From: Pseudomonadota bacterium | GTDB lineage: Bacteria; Pseudomonadota; Alphaproteobacteria; Acetobacterales; Acetobacteraceae | NCBI GenBank assembly: GCA_021808985.1 | Contig: JAKBAQ010000021.1 | Span: 1-20,091 of the forward strand | Reading direction: 5' to 3' | Length of the DNA: 20,091 nt | Part shown: piece by piece, positions 1-7,316 of the stretch | Position numbering within the stretch: position 1 is the stretch's first letter | Layout: every line of letters begins with the position of its first letter | Position numbers and translations under genes: made by a program | The notes under the pieces: generated by a model | Database searches by the model: none | The model's input: only the letters and a program-made list of their open reading frames with translations | Told to the model about the DNA's origin: nothing

Positions 1-439
1 TGGTGTAATTGCCGTCCAGGAAGGTGGCAGGGGCGAAGCAGATGAAGAACTGGCTGTTGGCGGAATTGGGGTCCGAGGTGCGGGCCATGCCCACCGTGCC
101 GGTGAGGAAGCTGGCATCCTGCGTGAACTCGGCGGGCAGGTTGGGCAGGTCGGAGCCGCCCATGCCGGTGTTGGAGGCATCGCCGGTCTGCGCCATGAAG
201 CCGGCGATGACGCGGAAGAATTTGCAGCCGTTATAATAGCCCTGGGTGGTGAGCACGCGCATGCGCTCGGCGGCCTTCGGCGCCAGGTCGGGGCGCAGCT
301 CGATGGTCACGGTGCCGTATTTCAGCTCCATCAGCAGGGTGTTGGAGACGGTGTCGGCGGCGGCGGGTTCGGTCATGGCGAGCTCCGTTAAAAAAGGGGT
401 TGCGGCGGCGGTGCTGATGAGGGTGCGGCGTTTCAACAT
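1..439 (-). CDS. Cyclophilin-type peptidyl-prolyl cis-trans isomerase, C-terminus beyond the window
   Basis: Catalyses cis-trans isomerisation of prolyl bonds during protein folding. The 146 visible residues carry the cyclophilin core: FRVIAGFMAQTGD at residues 75-87 (Arg76 matches the catalytic Arg of cyclophilin A, Gln84 is also present), VGMAR at 116-120 and NSANSQFFI at 125-133. The 3' end is cut by the left edge of the window. I chose the ATG at 439 because AGGAAG lies 5 nt upstream and the gene begins 2 nt after the coaD stop. From this start the N-terminus (KRRTLISTAAATPFL, then an Ala-rich stretch) looks like a weak, possibly Tat-like export signal, which would place the enzyme in the periplasm. 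An internal ATG at 376 with GGAG upstream would give a cytoplasmic form, so location is uncertain. It is the last visible gene of a gyrA-coaD-ppi run. Confidence 0.9.
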   Translation of the reverse strand, partial: MLKRRTLISTAAATPFLTELAMTEPAAADTVSNTLLMELKYGTVTIELRPDLAPKAAERMRVLTTQGYYNGCKFFRVIAGFMAQTGDASNTGMGGSDLPNLPAEFTQDASFLTGTVGMARTSDPNSANSQFFICFAPATFLDGNYT

Positions 440-441
440 GG

Positions 442-945
442 TTACTTCCTCAGTTTGGCAAGGGTGCGTTCCAGCGTGAGTTTGGGGACGAAGGATGAAA
501 TGTCGCCGCCCAGCAGGGCGATATCCTTCACGAAGCGCGAGGAGATGAACTGGTGGCGCTCACTGGCCATGAGAAACACCGTCTCGATGCCCGGGTCCAG
601 CCGGTAGTTCATGCCCGCCATCTGGAATTCGTAATCAAAATCCGACACGGCGCGCAGGCCGCGCACGATCATCTTCGCGCCAAGCTCCTGGGCGAAGGAG
701 ATCAGCAGGGAGTTGAAGGGGCGCACCTCTATGAGCGCGCCGGTTTTCTCGGCGATCGGGGCGACCTCGTCCTGGATCAGCGCGATGCGCTCATCAAGGC
801 CGAAAATCGGGTCCTTGCCGGCGTTGATGCCAAGGCCGATCACCAGCCGGTCCACCAGGCGGGCGGCGCGGCTGATAATGTCCAGATGCCCGTTGGTCAC
901 GGGGTCAAAGGTGCCGGGATATAGCGCTACACGGGGCTCATGCAT
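442..945 (-). CDS. coaD: Phosphopantetheine adenylyltransferase
   Basis: Transfers AMP from ATP to 4'-phosphopantetheine, giving dephospho-CoA, the penultimate step of coenzyme A synthesis; cytoplasmic. The 167-aa product has the usual length. It shows the nucleotidyltransferase signature YPGTFDPVTNGH at residues 9-20 (TNGH is the T/HxGH motif), the GLRAVSDFDYEFQMAGMN stretch after a conserved Arg, and ISSRFVKDIALLGGD near the C-terminus, the ISSTxxK-like ATP-binding segment. The frame is open back to 999, but the ATG at 945 is preferred because AGGAG precedes it by 7 nt and family members start just before the YPGTFDP strand. The start overlaps the gyrA stop by 8 nt, and the stop lies 2 nt from the isomerase start, so all three genes are probably co-transcribed and translationally coupled. 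Confidence 0.97.
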   Translation of the reverse strand: MHEPRVALYPGTFDPVTNGHLDIISRAARLVDRLVIGLGINAGKDPIFGLDERIALIQDEVAPIAEKTGALIEVRPFNSLLISFAQELGAKMIVRGLRAVSDFDYEFQMAGMNYRLDPGIETVFLMASERHQFISSRFVKDIALLGGDISSFVPKLTLERTLAKLRK

Positions 946-3661
946 CCGCGGTCTCCTGTTCCAGTACGGGGAAAACGCTGGTGACACGCTCATCGTCATC
1001 CAGGCGGAAAAGGGTGACGCCCATGACCGAGCGGCCAGTGATGCGCACCTGGTCCACCGGCACGCGGATCAGCCGCCCGCCATCGGTTACCAGCATCACG
1101 TCATCGCCCTCGCGCACCTGGAAGCTGGCGGCCACCGCCTTGCCGTTGCGCTTGGCGCTGAGGGTGATGTTGGCGATGCCCTGGCCGCCGCGCCCGGTGA
1201 CACGGTATTCATACGCCGAGGAGCGCTTGCCGAAGCCGGAATCGGTGACGGTGAGCAGAATTTCCTCCGCCGCCGCCAGCTCGGCGATCCGCGCCTCGGA
1301 GAGGGCGATATCGGCCACCGCCTCGTCGCTCTCGCCCGCCTCGGTTTCCTCATCGCCCATGCGCCGCTGCGCGGAGGCGTATTTGAGGTAGGCGGCGCGC
1401 TCATCGGGCGTGGCCTCGACATGGCGCAGCACCGAGAGGCTCATCACCTCATCATCCTTGCCCAGCTTGATGCCCCGCACGCCGGCGGAATCACGCCCTG
1501 AGAACACGCGCAGGGTCTCGTCGGTGATCTGGAAGCGGATGCAGCGGCCAAGCTTGCTGGCGAGGAAGACATCATCGCCATCGCGGCAGGTGGCGACGCC
1601 GATGAGCCGGTCGCCCTCGTCCAGCTTCATCGCGATCAGCCCGGAGGCGCGGACATTCCTGAAATCAGCCAGCTTGTTGCGCCGCACGCCGCCGCTCGCG
1701 GTGGCGAAGACGAGGTGCAGGTTCTCCCACAAGGTCTCATCCTGCGGCAGCGGCAGCACGGTGGTGATCTCGTCCGAACCAAGCTCGGGCAGCAGGTTGA
1801 CCAGCGCGCGCCCCTTGGCGGTGGTGGTGGCTTCCGGCAGGCGCCAGACTTTCTCGCGGAAGGCCTTGCCGCCGGAGGAGAAGAACAGCACGTATTGATG
1901 CGTATGCGCGTTGAAGCTGCGCGTCACCACATCATCGCCCCGGGTGGAGGTGGCCGAGCGCCCGCGCCCGCCGCGATTCTGCGCGCGGAACACATCCAGC
2001 GGCGTGCGCTTGATGAAACCGTCGCGCGTGATGGTGACAACCATCTGCCCGGGTTCGATCAGGGCTTCGTCGTCCGTCTCGGTCTCGAAATTCTCGATGC
2101 TGGAGCGGCGCGGATTGGCGATTTTGGCGCGCGCGGCGGTCAGCTCCTCGCGCATCACCTCAAGGCGGCGGATGCGCGAGCCGATAATCTCCAGCAGCTC
2201 GGCGATGCGGGCCGCGACCTCGGCCAGCTCGGCCTGGATTTTCTCGCGCTCCAGCCCGGTGAGACGGGCCAGCCGCAGCTCCAGAATGCCGCGCGCCTGC
2301 GCATCGGTGAGGCGCATGGTTTTCTCGGGCGTAATGGTGTTGCCCACATCGTCGATCAGCGCCAGCAGGGGCGCCACATCCTCGGCCGGCCAGTAGCGCT
2401 CCATCAGCGCCGCGCGGGCGGTGTTGGAATCCGGGCTGGCGCGGATGATCCTGATGACTTCATCAATATTGGCGACGGCGGTGGCGAGGCCGATGAGCAG
2501 ATGCGCGCGGTCGCGCGCCTTGTTCAGCTCAAAGCGGGCGCGCCGCAGGATCACCTCTTCGCGGAATTCAATGAACAGGCCGAGCAGTTCCTTGAGGCCC
2601 ATCTGCCGGGGCTTGCCCCGGTCCAGCGCCAGCATGTTGATGCCGAAGCTGGTTTGCAGATTGGTGTAGCGGTAGAGATGGTTCAGCACCACCTCGGCGG
2701 TGGCGTCGCGCTTCAGCTCGATGACGATGCGCATGCCCTCGCGGTCGCTCTCGTCGCGCAGGTCGGCGATGCCTTCAATGTCCTTGGCGCGCACCAGCTC
2801 GGCGATGCGCTCCAGCAGCGTGGATTTGTTCACCTGATACGGGATTTCGGTGACCACGATGGCGTCGCGGTCCTTGCGGATCTGCTCGATCGCGGCGCGG
2901 GCGCGCACGGTGATGGAGCCGCGCCCGGTTTCAAAGGCCGAGCGGATGCCGGAGCGCCCGAGGATGATGCCGGCGGTCGGGAAATCAGGTCCCGGGACGA
3001 TCTGCATCAATTCTTCAAGCGTGATCTCGGGGTTGGCGATCAGCGCCAGCGCGGCATCCATGATCTCGCCCGGATTGTGCGGGGGAATATTGGTGGCCAT
3101 GCCGACGGCGATGCCGTTGGAGCCGTTGATGAGCAGATTGGGGAAAGCCGCCGGCAGCACGCGCGGCTCGGTCTCACTCTCATCGTAGTTGGGCTGGAAA
3201 TCGACCGTGTCCTTGTCAATATCGGCCAGCAGCAGCATGGCCGCCGGGGCCAGCCGCATTTCGGTGTAGCGCATGGCGGCGGGCATGTCGCCGTCAATGG
3301 AGCCGAAATTGCCCTGGCCGTCGATCAGCGGCAGGCGCATCGAGAAGTCCTGCGCCATGCGCACGGCGGCGAGGTAGATCGCGCTGTCACCGTGCGGGTG
3401 GTAGGTACCCATCACGTCACCGGTCATGCGGGCGGATTTTCGGTAGGGCTTGTCCGGCGTGTTGCCCGCCTCGTTCATGGCGTAGAGGATGCGCCGGTGC
3501 ACGGGTTTCAGCCCATCGCGCGCATCGGGCAGGGCGCGCGAGACGATGACGGACATGGCATAATCAAGATATGATTTGCGCATCTCCTGCTCGATGGCCA
3601 CAGGCTCCGCGCCGCGCGGGGGCAAGGGTTCCGCGCCGGATTCGCCGGTCATGTCGCTCAT
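938..3661 (-). CDS. gyrA: DNA gyrase subunit A
   Basis: The breakage-reunion subunit of gyrase introduces negative supercoils together with GyrB. The 907 residues cover the N-terminal winged-helix/tower domain with catalytic Tyr132 in AAMRYTEMRL, a coiled-coil region around 370-510, and the C-terminal beta-pinwheel. The pinwheel begins with a GyrA box, QNRGGRG at 560-566, which argues for GyrA over ParC. An acidic insertion within the pinwheel (roughly 765-795) is typical of alphaproteobacterial GyrA. The quinolone-resistance region reads HPHGDSAIYLAAVRMAQ: Ser93 equals E. coli Ser83, but position 97 (E. coli Asp87) is Leu instead of Asp/Glu. The ATG at 3661 has no clear Shine-Dalgarno; a second ATG at 3652 is possible. 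A candidate promoter lies upstream at the gmk stop. Confidence 0.98.
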   Translation of the reverse strand: MSDMTGESGAEPLPPRGAEPVAIEQEMRKSYLDYAMSVIVSRALPDARDGLKPVHRRILYAMNEAGNTPDKPYRKSARMTGDVMGTYHPHGDSAIYLAAVRMAQDFSMRLPLIDGQGNFGSIDGDMPAAMRYTEMRLAPAAMLLLADIDKDTVDFQPNYDESETEPRVLPAAFPNLLINGSNGIAVGMATNIPPHNPGEIMDAALALIANPEITLEELMQIVPGPDFPTAGIILGRSGIRSAFETGRGSITVRARAAIEQIRKDRDAIVVTEIPYQVNKSTLLERIAELVRAKDIEGIADLRDESDREGMRIVIELKRDATAEVVLNHLYRYTNLQTSFGINMLALDRGKPRQMGLKELLGLFIEFREEVILRRARFELNKARDRAHLLIGLATAVANIDEVIRIIRASPDSNTARAALMERYWPAEDVAPLLALIDDVGNTITPEKTMRLTDAQARGILELRLARLTGLEREKIQAELAEVAARIAELLEIIGSRIRRLEVMREELTAARAKIANPRRSSIENFETETDDEALIEPGQMVVTITRDGFIKRTPLDVFRAQNRGGRGRSATSTRGDDVVTRSFNAHTHQYVLFFSSGGKAFREKVWRLPEATTTAKGRALVNLLPELGSDEITTVLPLPQDETLWENLHLVFATASGGVRRNKLADFRNVRASGLIAMKLDEGDRLIGVATCRDGDDVFLASKLGRCIRFQITDETLRVFSGRDSAGVRGIKLGKDDEVMSLSVLRHVEATPDERAAYLKYASAQRRMGDEETEAGESDEAVADIALSEARIAELAAAEEILLTVTDSGFGKRSSAYEYRVTGRGGQGIANITLSAKRNGKAVAASFQVREGDDVMLVTDGGRLIRVPVDQVRITGRSVMGVTLFRLDDDERVTSVFPVLEQETADA

Positions 3662-3756
3662 GTCAGATCAGGTTGCGGGGAGCGGTGGCGGCGGACTCGC
3701 CGGGCCGATGGTAACAGACTGAGATCATTAAGAATTTTATCCTGAGTTCAGGCCGG

Positions 3757-3785
3757 TTCATAGCATAAACCTGTCATATTTACAA
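3757..3785 (-). promoter_or_regulatory. Candidate sigma-70 promoter for gyrA
   Basis: On the minus strand TTGTAA (3785-3780) is followed after exactly 17 nt by TATGAA (3762-3757), a fair match to the -35/-10 consensus. The -35 overlaps the gmk stop codon. It would give a leader of roughly 90 nt before gyrA. The inverted repeat CCTGA-AC-TCAGG at 3741-3752 lies just downstream, within that leader. Assigned by eye only. Confidence 0.4.
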
Positions 3786-4379
3786 ACCGGGCCGGGCTGT
3801 CTGGCGCCGCGTCTCCAGCCGGCAGGCGCGCAGAATGGCGCGCAGATCGGCCAGCGCCACGTCCAGGTCGTGGTTCTCGACGATATAGTCAAACTCCCCG
3901 GCATGGGAGATTTCCGCCTCGGCGTGGCGCATCCGCTCGGCCACCTGCTCCGGCGCGTCGCCGCGCTTGGTCAGCCGGTGGTGCAGCACCTCCAGCGAGG
4001 GCGGCTTGATGAACACGCCCACCACATCGCCCGGCATGGCGGCGCGCAGCTGGTGGAAGCCCTGCCAGTCAATGTCGAACATCACATCCTGCCCGGCACG
4101 CAGCGCCGCCTCCACCGGGGCGCGGGGCGTGCCGTAGGAACGGCCGAACACGCGGGCATATTCCAGCAGCTCGCCCGCCGCCGCCATTTCATCAAACCGC
4201 TCCTGGCTGATGAAATAATAATGCTTGCCCTCTTTCTCGCCGGGGCGGCGCGCGCGGGTGGTCACGCTCACCGAGAGGGAGAGCGCGTCGTCCTGCTCCA
4301 GCAGCGCGCGCGAGAGCGTGGTTTTGCCGGCGCCCGAGGGGGCGGCCAGCACCAGGCAGAGCCCGCGCCGGTTACTCAA
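3780..4379 (-). CDS. gmk: Guanylate kinase
   Basis: Phosphorylates GMP to GDP with ATP in purine nucleotide synthesis; cytoplasmic. The 199-aa product has the P-loop APSGAGKTT at residues 13-21, the GMP-binding segment SVTTRARRPGEKEGKHYYF at about 38-56, and YGTPRAPVEAALRAGQDVMFDIDWQG, the family's central region. Length is normal. The only start that leaves the family's usual 10-12 residues before the P-loop is a TTG at 4379, which overlaps the end of yicC by 8 nt in the string ATTGAGTAA. There is no strong Shine-Dalgarno, so translation probably depends on coupling to yicC. The yicC-gmk order is common in proteobacteria. Confidence 0.96.
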   Translation of the reverse strand: MSNRRGLCLVLAAPSGAGKTTLSRALLEQDDALSLSVSVTTRARRPGEKEGKHYYFISQERFDEMAAAGELLEYARVFGRSYGTPRAPVEAALRAGQDVMFDIDWQGFHQLRAAMPGDVVGVFIKPPSLEVLHHRLTKRGDAPEQVAERMRHAEAEISHAGEFDYIVENHDLDVALADLRAILRACRLETRRQTARPGL

Positions 4380-5274
4380 TGTTCTGCACCTGCTCGCGCA
4401 GCTGCTCGATCGCGGCTTTCAGCGCGAGGCCAATGGAGGTGAGCGCCAGCGAGGCGGATTTGCTGCACAGCGTGTTCGCCTCGCGGTTGAATTCCTGCAT
4501 CAGAAAATCGAGCTTGCGGCCGATGCCCGCCCCCTCGGCGAGCAGCGCCCGGGCGGCGGCGATATGGGCGTGCAGCCGGTCCAGCTCCTCGCGTACGTCT
4601 GATTTGGTGGTCAGCAACGCGATTTCCTGCGCGATGCGCTCCTCCGGCAGCGCCGGGGCGCCGGCCAGAATCTCGGCCAGCTGCGCGCTGAGCCGGGCCT
4701 TGTGCAGGGCTGGCTGGCCCGCCGCCTCGGTGGCGGCGGCGGCGTGCAGCGCCTCTATCTCGCCCAGCAGCGCCGCCACGATGTTGGCCAGACGCGCGCC
4801 CTCGCCCGCCCGCGCGGCGGCCAGCTGCGCCAGCGCCTCGGCAAAGCCGGCCTGCACGGCGGCGGCCAGGGCGGCTTGCTCTTCCTCGGTATCGTCCTGC
4901 GCGGAGACATTGCGCATAACCCCCGGCAGGCCCAGCAGCAGCTCGGCGCGCGGCGGCAAGGCGCCGGGGATGTTGTCGGCCAGGTCGATCGCCAGATCCT
5001 TCAGCCGCTCCAGCAGAGCAAGGTCGGGCTGCATGCCCGAGGCGGCCTCGCGCTTGAGGGTGAGCGTGCCGGAGACATTGCCGCGCTTGAGCCGCTCGCC
5101 CGCCTGGGCGCGCAGGGGCAGCTCCAGCGCGTCCAGCCCGCCGGGCAGGCGCAGCTTGATATCCAGCCCCTTGCCGTTGACGCTGCGCAGCTCCCATATC
5201 CAGGAGATAGGGCCCGCCTGCCCATGGGCGCGGGAGAAGCCGGTCATCGAGACGATCGAGGTTTTTACGTTCAT
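4372..5274 (-). CDS. yicC: YicC/YloC family endoribonuclease
   Basis: Family members were long listed as stress-induced proteins of unknown function. More recent work describes YicC-type proteins as endoribonucleases that act on RNA, including small RNAs. The 300-aa product shows both hallmarks: the N-terminal MTGFSRAHG near residue 10 followed by ELRSVNGKGLDIKLRLP, and the C-terminal DUF1732 block GRKLDFLMQEFNREANTLCSKS at about 252-273. The middle is Ala/Leu/Glu-rich and probably helical. The ATG at 5274 has GAGG a few bases upstream. It is the first gene of the minus-strand block, overlaps gmk by 8 nt, and its start is only 38 bp from the divergent dehydrogenase start, so one promoter must overlap coding sequence. 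Confidence 0.93.
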   Translation of the reverse strand: MNVKTSIVSMTGFSRAHGQAGPISWIWELRSVNGKGLDIKLRLPGGLDALELPLRAQAGERLKRGNVSGTLTLKREAASGMQPDLALLERLKDLAIDLADNIPGALPPRAELLLGLPGVMRNVSAQDDTEEEQAALAAAVQAGFAEALAQLAAARAGEGARLANIVAALLGEIEALHAAAATEAAGQPALHKARLSAQLAEILAGAPALPEERIAQEIALLTTKSDVREELDRLHAHIAAARALLAEGAGIGRKLDFLMQEFNREANTLCSKSASLALTSIGLALKAAIEQLREQVQNIE

Positions 5275-5312
5275 GGGCTGGCCTCATAGCAGGAGGCTGC
5301 TACGCTGCCCAT

Positions 5313-6050
5313 ATGCAGTATCAGGCCATCGCGATCACCGGAGCTTCCAGCGGGCTGGGCCAGGCCCTGGCCCTGGCCTATGCGGCGCCGGGCATCACCC
5401 TGCACCTGGCCGGGCGCGATGCGGCGCGCCTTGCCCAGACCGCCATGGCCGCGCAGGCCAAGGGCGCGCGGGTGAGGCAGAGTATCGCTGATGTCACCAA
5501 CCGGGAGGAAATGGCCGGTTGGGTGGCGGGGCTGGAACAGCTTGACCTGATAATCGCCAATGCCGGGGTTTCCGCCGGGCCGGGCCGGGCCAACCGGGAG
5601 GGGGATGAGCAGATCCGCCGCGTGTTCGCCACCAATCTGGACGGCGTGTTCAACACCGTGCTGCCCGCCATGGCCCGCAGAACGCCGCGCATCGTCATCA
5701 TCGGCTCCATCGCCGGGCTGATCGCGCTGCCCACCTCCCCGGCCTACTGCGCCGCCAAGGCCGCGTTGGATTGCTGGGTGCGCGCCGCCGCGCCGGGGGC
5801 GGCGCGCGAGGGCATCAGCCTTACCCTGGTGCGCCCCGGCTTCATCCGCACACCGATGACCGCGCGCAACCCCTACCCCATGCCCGGCCTGCTCGATGCC
5901 GATGAAGCCGCGCGGCGGATCATCCGCGGCATCGCGGCGGGGCGCGGCGTCATCACCTTTCCATGGTGGCTGGCGGCCCTGGCGCGGCTGGGTGAATGGC
6001 TGCCGAAATCATTCTTCGCCCGCGTGCCGGGGAAGCCCGCGCAGGGCTGA
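5313..6050 (+). CDS. Short-chain dehydrogenase/reductase of unknown substrate
   Basis: An NAD(P)-dependent oxidoreductase of the classical SDR family, 245 aa. Visible motifs are TGASSGLG (residues 9-16, dinucleotide binding), NAG (83-85), Asn108, the catalytic Ser132 in IIGSIAG, and Tyr145/Lys149 in YCAAK. An Arg at residue 35 after the second strand suggests NADP(H) preference; this is an inference. The C-terminus is hydrophobic and aromatic (FPWWLAALARLGEWLPKSFF), resembling SDRs that touch membranes or bind lipophilic substrates. AGGAGG at 5291-5296 is 16 nt from the ATG, too far for a normal ribosome site, and no other in-frame start lies between, so initiation may be inefficient. The neighbours give no clue to substrate. 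Confidence 0.9.
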   Translation: MQYQAIAITGASSGLGQALALAYAAPGITLHLAGRDAARLAQTAMAAQAKGARVRQSIADVTNREEMAGWVAGLEQLDLIIANAGVSAGPGRANREGDEQIRRVFATNLDGVFNTVLPAMARRTPRIVIIGSIAGLIALPTSPAYCAAKAALDCWVRAAAPGAAREGISLTLVRPGFIRTPMTARNPYPMPGLLDADEAARRIIRGIAAGRGVITFPWWLAALARLGEWLPKSFFARVPGKPAQG

Positions 6051-6099
6051 GAGGGCTTGAAGCGCGCGCGAAAACCGCTGGGTTTACCTGCGGATTTAA

Positions 6100-6128
6100 T
6101 TGTAATGAATTCGTAATATTTTTTTAAT
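6100..6128 (+). promoter_or_regulatory. Candidate promoter in AT-rich leader of the small ORF
   Basis: TTGTAA (6100-6105), a 17-nt spacer, and TTTAAT (6123-6128) lie in a sharply AT-rich stretch (about 6090-6160) that contrasts with the surrounding GC-rich DNA. The AT bias makes chance matches likely, so this is tentative. Confidence 0.3.
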
Positions 6129-6165
6129 TATATGATTCTTAATGATTTTATCACAAAAAATCACT

Positions 6166-6187
6166 GGTCATTCCAGCTTGGATGACC
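6166..6187 (+). other. Hairpin in the leader of the small ORF
   Basis: GGTCATTCCA-GCT-TGGATGACC folds into a stem of about nine pairs with one bulged base. It sits 29 nt before the small ORF start at 6217 and is not followed by a T run, so it does not look like a terminator. It could influence translation or stability of the small ORF transcript. Confidence 0.35.
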
Positions 6188-6216
6188 TAAATGAGCGCCG
6201 CAACCTTGAGGTATCC

Positions 6217-6429
6217 ATGATGACAAACAAGCCATCTTACGGTTTTACCCTCTGGGCCGTGCCGCGCTTCCACCGGCCTGCCCAAACGGCGCCGAAACCG
6301 GGTGCGAACCTTACCGCCGCGTCCACGAGCCATTTGTTCGCGCCGGCGCGCCTGCCTGAAGCGCCAGCCACGCCGGGCCCGGCGAAAAACCTGGGTGAGG
6401 CCAGCGGCCGCCTGCTTACCTACCACTAA
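6217..6429 (+). CDS. Small hypothetical protein, 70 aa
   Basis: I do not recognise this family. The predicted protein is basic, rich in Pro and Ala, has an N-terminal hydrophobic/aromatic patch (YGFTLWAVPRFHRP) and no membrane segment, and ends in GRLLTYH. Support for its being real is a good Shine-Dalgarno (GAGG 5 nt before the ATG at 6217, with a second ATG directly after), mostly G/C third positions like the neighbouring genes, and a candidate promoter in the AT-rich leader. The frame is open back to an ATG at 6142, but that start has no ribosome site and the added segment is AT-rich. It stands alone between the dehydrogenase and the hairpin pair. It could also be a chance ORF within a regulatory or RNA region. 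Confidence 0.42.
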   Translation: MMTNKPSYGFTLWAVPRFHRPAQTAPKPGANLTAASTSHLFAPARLPEAPATPGPAKNLGEASGRLLTYH

Positions 6430-6490
6430 GCGAGCGTTTTAACCGTTTTCTCTTATAACAAATTGCAATTATTAAAAATTTTTGCGGGGT

Positions 6491-6520
6491 TTGGGGAGCT
6501 TTTTACAAAAAGCTCCCCAA
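6491..6520. terminator. Bidirectional hairpin terminator, first of a tandem pair
   Basis: A perfect inverted repeat with 14-bp arms (TTGGGGAGCTTTTT and its complement) around a 2-nt centre. The arms combine a GC block with a run of five T/A next to the loop, so either strand gives a hairpin, although the T run is inside the stem instead of after it. It lies between the plus-strand small ORF (stop at 6429) and the convergent glutathione peroxidase gene (stop at 6627), which fits a shared terminator. Confidence 0.6.
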
Positions 6521-6523
6521 GAT

Positions 6524-6553
6524 TCTGGCCCTTTTTTGCAAAAAAGGGCCAGA
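6524..6553. terminator. Perfect 30-bp palindrome, second hairpin of the tandem pair
   Basis: Arms of 14 bp (TCTGGCCCTTTTTT and its complement) surround a central GC dinucleotide, making the whole 30 bp self-complementary. The layout matches the hairpin 3 bp to its left: a GC-rich outer stem and a T/A run near the loop, but a different outer sequence. The pair is flanked by similar short strings, AAAAATTTTTGCG just upstream and AAAAACTTTTGCG just downstream, suggesting one composite repeat unit (about 6474-6571). It probably terminates transcription from both sides. Confidence 0.6.
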
Positions 6554-6626
6554 CCCCAAAAAACTTTTGCGAATTATCCTTAATGTTTTCGCAGAGACGG
6601 TTAAAACAAACCCTAAGCGCGGAGGC

Positions 6627-7172
6627 TTAAGCCGCCAGCGCGCTATCCAGCGCGGCGCGCAGGCGCGGGTCGTCCGCCGCCACATCCGGCGTGAAGCGCG
6701 CGACCACGTCGCCATTGCGGCCGACCACGAATTTTTCGAAATTCCACAGCACCTCGGGCGCCGGGTTGGTGGCGATGCCAAAACCCTCAAGCCGGGCGCG
6801 GAAGCCATCGCCGCCCTCAGCCTGGGGGTGGGCGGCGGTCAACGCCTGATAGAGCGGGTGTTTGTCAGCGCCCGCCACGGAGATTTTGCTGAACAGCGGA
6901 AATTCCACATTATAGGTGGTGCTGCAAAAACTGGCGATCTCCGCCTCGCTGCCCGGCTCCTGCTCCTTGAAATTATTCGCGGGGAAGCCCAGCACTTCCA
7001 GCCCGGCGCCGTGCTTCTCGGCATAGAGTTTCTGCAGCCCCTCATATTGCGGCGTCAGCCCGCATTTGGAGGCGACATTCACCACCAGCAGCACCTTGCC
7101 CTTATAGTCGCCAAGGCTCGCGGCCTTGCCGTCGATGCTTTTCAACGGAATGTCATAAATCGCGTCCGCCAT
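6627..7172 (-). CDS. Glutathione peroxidase family thiol peroxidase
   Basis: Reduces hydrogen peroxide and organic hydroperoxides using glutathione or, for most bacterial members, thioredoxin. The 181-aa product has the peroxidatic Cys37 in NVASKCGLTPQY (Cys instead of selenocysteine), Gln71 in GFPANNFKEQEPG, and Trp133-Asn134 in LWNFEKF, completing the catalytic tetrad. A further Cys83 in SFCSTTYNVEFP could act as the resolving Cys of a two-Cys mechanism. No signal peptide is seen, so it is cytoplasmic. The frame is open to 7229, but the ATG at 7172 has AAGGGG 6 nt upstream and gives the family's normal N-terminus. It is divergent from nadQ and converges on the hairpin pair. Confidence 0.95.
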   Translation of the reverse strand: MADAIYDIPLKSIDGKAASLGDYKGKVLLVVNVASKCGLTPQYEGLQKLYAEKHGAGLEVLGFPANNFKEQEPGSEAEIASFCSTTYNVEFPLFSKISVAGADKHPLYQALTAAHPQAEGGDGFRARLEGFGIATNPAPEVLWNFEKFVVGRNGDVVARFTPDVAADDPRLRAALDSALAA

Positions 7173-7316
7173 ACTGTTCCCCTTCATGATGTTATCATTA
7201 CGCGCCGCTGGTTTCAGCCGCCGGGGCAATACATATCCCCTCGGCCCGGTTTTTCAATGCGCGCGCGGGCCAGGGCGGCCCTTGCCAGCGCCCGCCGCTA
7301 TCTGCGAAATGGCCGC

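Noticed and set aside
1715..3574. Long plus-strand open frame opposite gyrA
   Set aside because: Lies wholly antisense to an unmistakable GyrA; the translation is low-complexity and lacks motifs or a ribosome site.
4376..5287. Second open frame on the same strand across yicC
   Set aside because: Arg/Ala/Gly-rich out-of-frame translation; the yicC frame contains the family motifs at both ends.
6567..7316. N-terminal extension of the nadQ frame
   Set aside because: The open frame continues upstream through the antisense of the glutathione peroxidase gene; that part has no similarity to the regulator, and the NadQ domain begins just after 7317.
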